In this document: piece by piece, positions 56,698-59,600 of the stretch
Layout: the number at the start of each line of letters is the position of its first letter
Position numbering within the stretch: position 1 is the stretch's first letter
From: Diploptera punctata
Lineage: Eukaryota > Arthropoda > Insecta > Blattodea > Blaberidae
Direction of reading: 5' to 3'
DNA: 64,000 nucleotides
NCBI GenBank assembly: GCA_030220185.1
Contig: JASPKZ010007249.1
Coordinates: 496,001-560,000 of the forward strand
The notes under the pieces: model-generated
What the model saw: only the letters and a program-made list of their open reading frames with translations
Database searches by the model: none
What the model was told of the DNA's origin: nothing
Made by a program: the position numbers and the translations under genes

Positions 56698-59600
56698 CTT
56701 CATTTTAGCAGGCAGAGTTAAGGCCATAACGCCTTCTCTTCCACTCAACCAGCGAATAGTAGAATTATACAAAAATTACATACATATTACAATTGAGGTT
56801 TTATTAATAAAAATCAAATTAATCGTGAATTCTTCTTACCTCATACTTCTATGTTTTTTTTAAACACAGCACTGCAGTATCGGAGAACAATCTTCCCCAT
56901 CGTCAGCTGTTTTCACGACTGTCAATTTTTCTTTTGCCGGTAATTATCCAAACTTCAAAAGTACATCAGATGGCAGTTTGGACAATTACCAGCAAAAGAA
57001 AAAATTGACAGTCGTGAAAACAGCTGATGATGGGGAAGATTGTTCTCTGATACTGCGGTGCTGTGTTTAAAAAAACATAAAGTATGAGGTAAGAAGAATT
57101 CATGATTTATTTGATTCTTATAAAATTGGCAGCCTGCAAAGCCACATGCAGATTTCTGCATTTTCAGTTGTTAATACAATGCATTTATAAATATGTACTG
57201 ACAACAAGCAAGAACTCAACCAATTAAACACATTGATATGTTGAGCAATGGCAAGTTGCATAGATCATGTGTGGTCCATGAGAGGTTTGGTAATATACAG
57301 AACATAAATAATAAAAAAAAATCAGTAATCTCAAAGCTCGACAGAAAAACACATTTATATCATTCTCTTTGGTCCAAAAATTCTCCTAAGCACTTTTTTC
57401 TCAAATACTTGCAATCAGCTAACATAACTAGAGAGAATAATTTGAACTTGAGCCAGAATTTAAACCCACTGGAACTGCACATGCTGTGCTTTATTAATGA
57501 GCTATTTAGGTACACCTCTAAATATGGTCAATCGTAGAAGACCAGTACATAACACTGGAGATTAAGGGTTTAAATTCTGCCTCAGGTGCAAATTCTTCTC
57601 TACAGTTATGTGAACTATGAAGAGCTTATATACAAACAGCTATGAACCTTAATAGCATCAATAAGTTAGTTATATTAAGTGAAACGGTATATGGCATATA
57701 GGTATAAGTCAGTTTTTACATAATGAGTAAAGTACACTGTTGTATAGAAGAAATTGCATACTGTATTTTAGGTACCTACTGGTACGTAGTGTAGTGGTTA
57801 AGGCACTGCGCTACAAGCTGGAAGGTCGAGGGTTCCAGTCCCGGTGGGGTCAGGATTTTTAAACTGACCCAAACCTTCCGGTGGCACTATGGCCCTGGAG
57901 TTGACTCAGCTTCTAATGGAAATGAGTACCAGATGCTTGTTCTGGGGGTAAAGGCAGCTGTCATGCAGGGCTGACATCAAGTGCCGATTGTCCAGAAAAA
58001 GGGGAGCCTTAACCTCCTACTACCTGAAGGGCCTCCTGAGGCCTGTAGTGGGATTACTCAAACTGGTACATCAACATTTAGTATCATCACTTAGAATAAT
58101 AAATATCTCATAAAACTTATTATGGGAAATAAAATTATGAGGCTTTCAAGATAATAATTAAAATGAATCGTAATTATCGCACCTCATACACTCTGTGTTC
58201 TTCAAAACATAGGACCGCTTTGGAATTGACAGTTTGGGAAAAGGTGTACATTCAGAAGAACAAATTTAGATCAATGAAGATAATAACAATTTTTTTTTAA
58301 TTATTAGATCAATGAATTTCGAAATTCATTGAAGATGCCCAAGATCATATGCTTTGGAGGTATGGCATGGGAAGATGGCAGCAGTTGTAGAAATCTGAAG
58401 ATAGATAGATAGAAATTCGAAATTCCCGGCAAGCAAGATTTAATCTCAAAGTTCATCAAATCAACACTAGATGGCAGTTTAGAAGAAGATAATATAGAAA
58501 AAATTCAACAGTTGCAAAGATGGCTGAAGATAGGAAAAGCTATTCCAGAAACTGCGGTTCTGTACTTTGAAGAATATGGAGTGTGTATAAGGTGAGATAA
58601 TTACGATTCATTCTATTTATTAATAAATATCTCATGATTATTAACATTAAGCTAACTTGATTTTTTGTATATTGACTAATAAAACCCTGTTTTTCTCAAA
58701 AATTCACAAAAAACAGAATATCTGGCAATAAATAGCAATGAAAGAGAAAATTTAATATTGGAAAAAGGAATCCAAATAAATCAAGTGAAACAAAGTAAAT
58801 ATTTGGGAATAATTATGGATAACATTGAAGGTATAGGCAAGGAGAACATAAAACATAGAATTGAATTGAGAGCAAAATAATATCATCATTAAATTCCATA
58901 TGGTGGGATAAGCATATTTGGAAAGACACAAAAAAATATTACTTATTTTAGGAATTCTCACTATGAGGTATATTCATTAAAGTAGAATTTTTTTTTATCA
59001 CTCACCTCATATTGTGTCAAATAAGAAGAACAATATGAGGTAAGTGATAAAAAATTCTACTTTAACAAAAAATACATTGGTAAAACATTGGTGGAATCTG
59101 TTGTAATGTATGGAAGAGAGGTATGGACAACCAATAAGTACTACAAGAATAGACTAATAGCTCTAGAAATTGATTATTTATGCAGAAGTGCCAGAAAGTC
59201 AAAATTAGAACATGTCACAAATAAGGAAATTATAAACATAATCGAAGCAGAAAATGCATAATTGAAATAATTGAGGAGAAGGAATTAAAGTGGTTAGGAC
59301 ATGTTTTAAGATGGAAGATGAGCGATGGCCAAAGCAACTATATCAATGGCATCCGACCAGAAAGAAGAAGAGAGGGAGACCAAAGTAACATGAAGACAGT
59401 AATGCAAGCACGAGGGCTAAGCATTGAAGATGCCCAAGATCGTAGGCTTTGGAGGTTTGACATGGGAAGAAGGCAGCAGCTGTAAAAACCCGAAGATAGA
59501 TAGATATGAAGAAAAATTACTTACACCACTATGCCAAGGGGGTATCCCTTCAACTACAGATAACAGAGGGCTAATCAGGAGGCATTAATTTCTATATAAC

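Larger units (their letters stand above)
58112..58620. mobile_element. PLE, G-type, with LINE insert
   Basis: TSD TAATAAATATCTCAT at 58097-58111 and 58621-58635 (15/15). Reverse tail TTATGGGAAATAAAATTATG. Interior has LTVWEKVYIQKN and, in later frames, LISKFIKSTLDGSLEEDN. Cut by the LINE end 58328-58415. Confidence 0.9.

Noticed and set aside
56475..56708. 77-codon Asp/Asn-rich ORF
   Set aside because: Pure translation of the (GAT)n/(AAT)n microsatellite.
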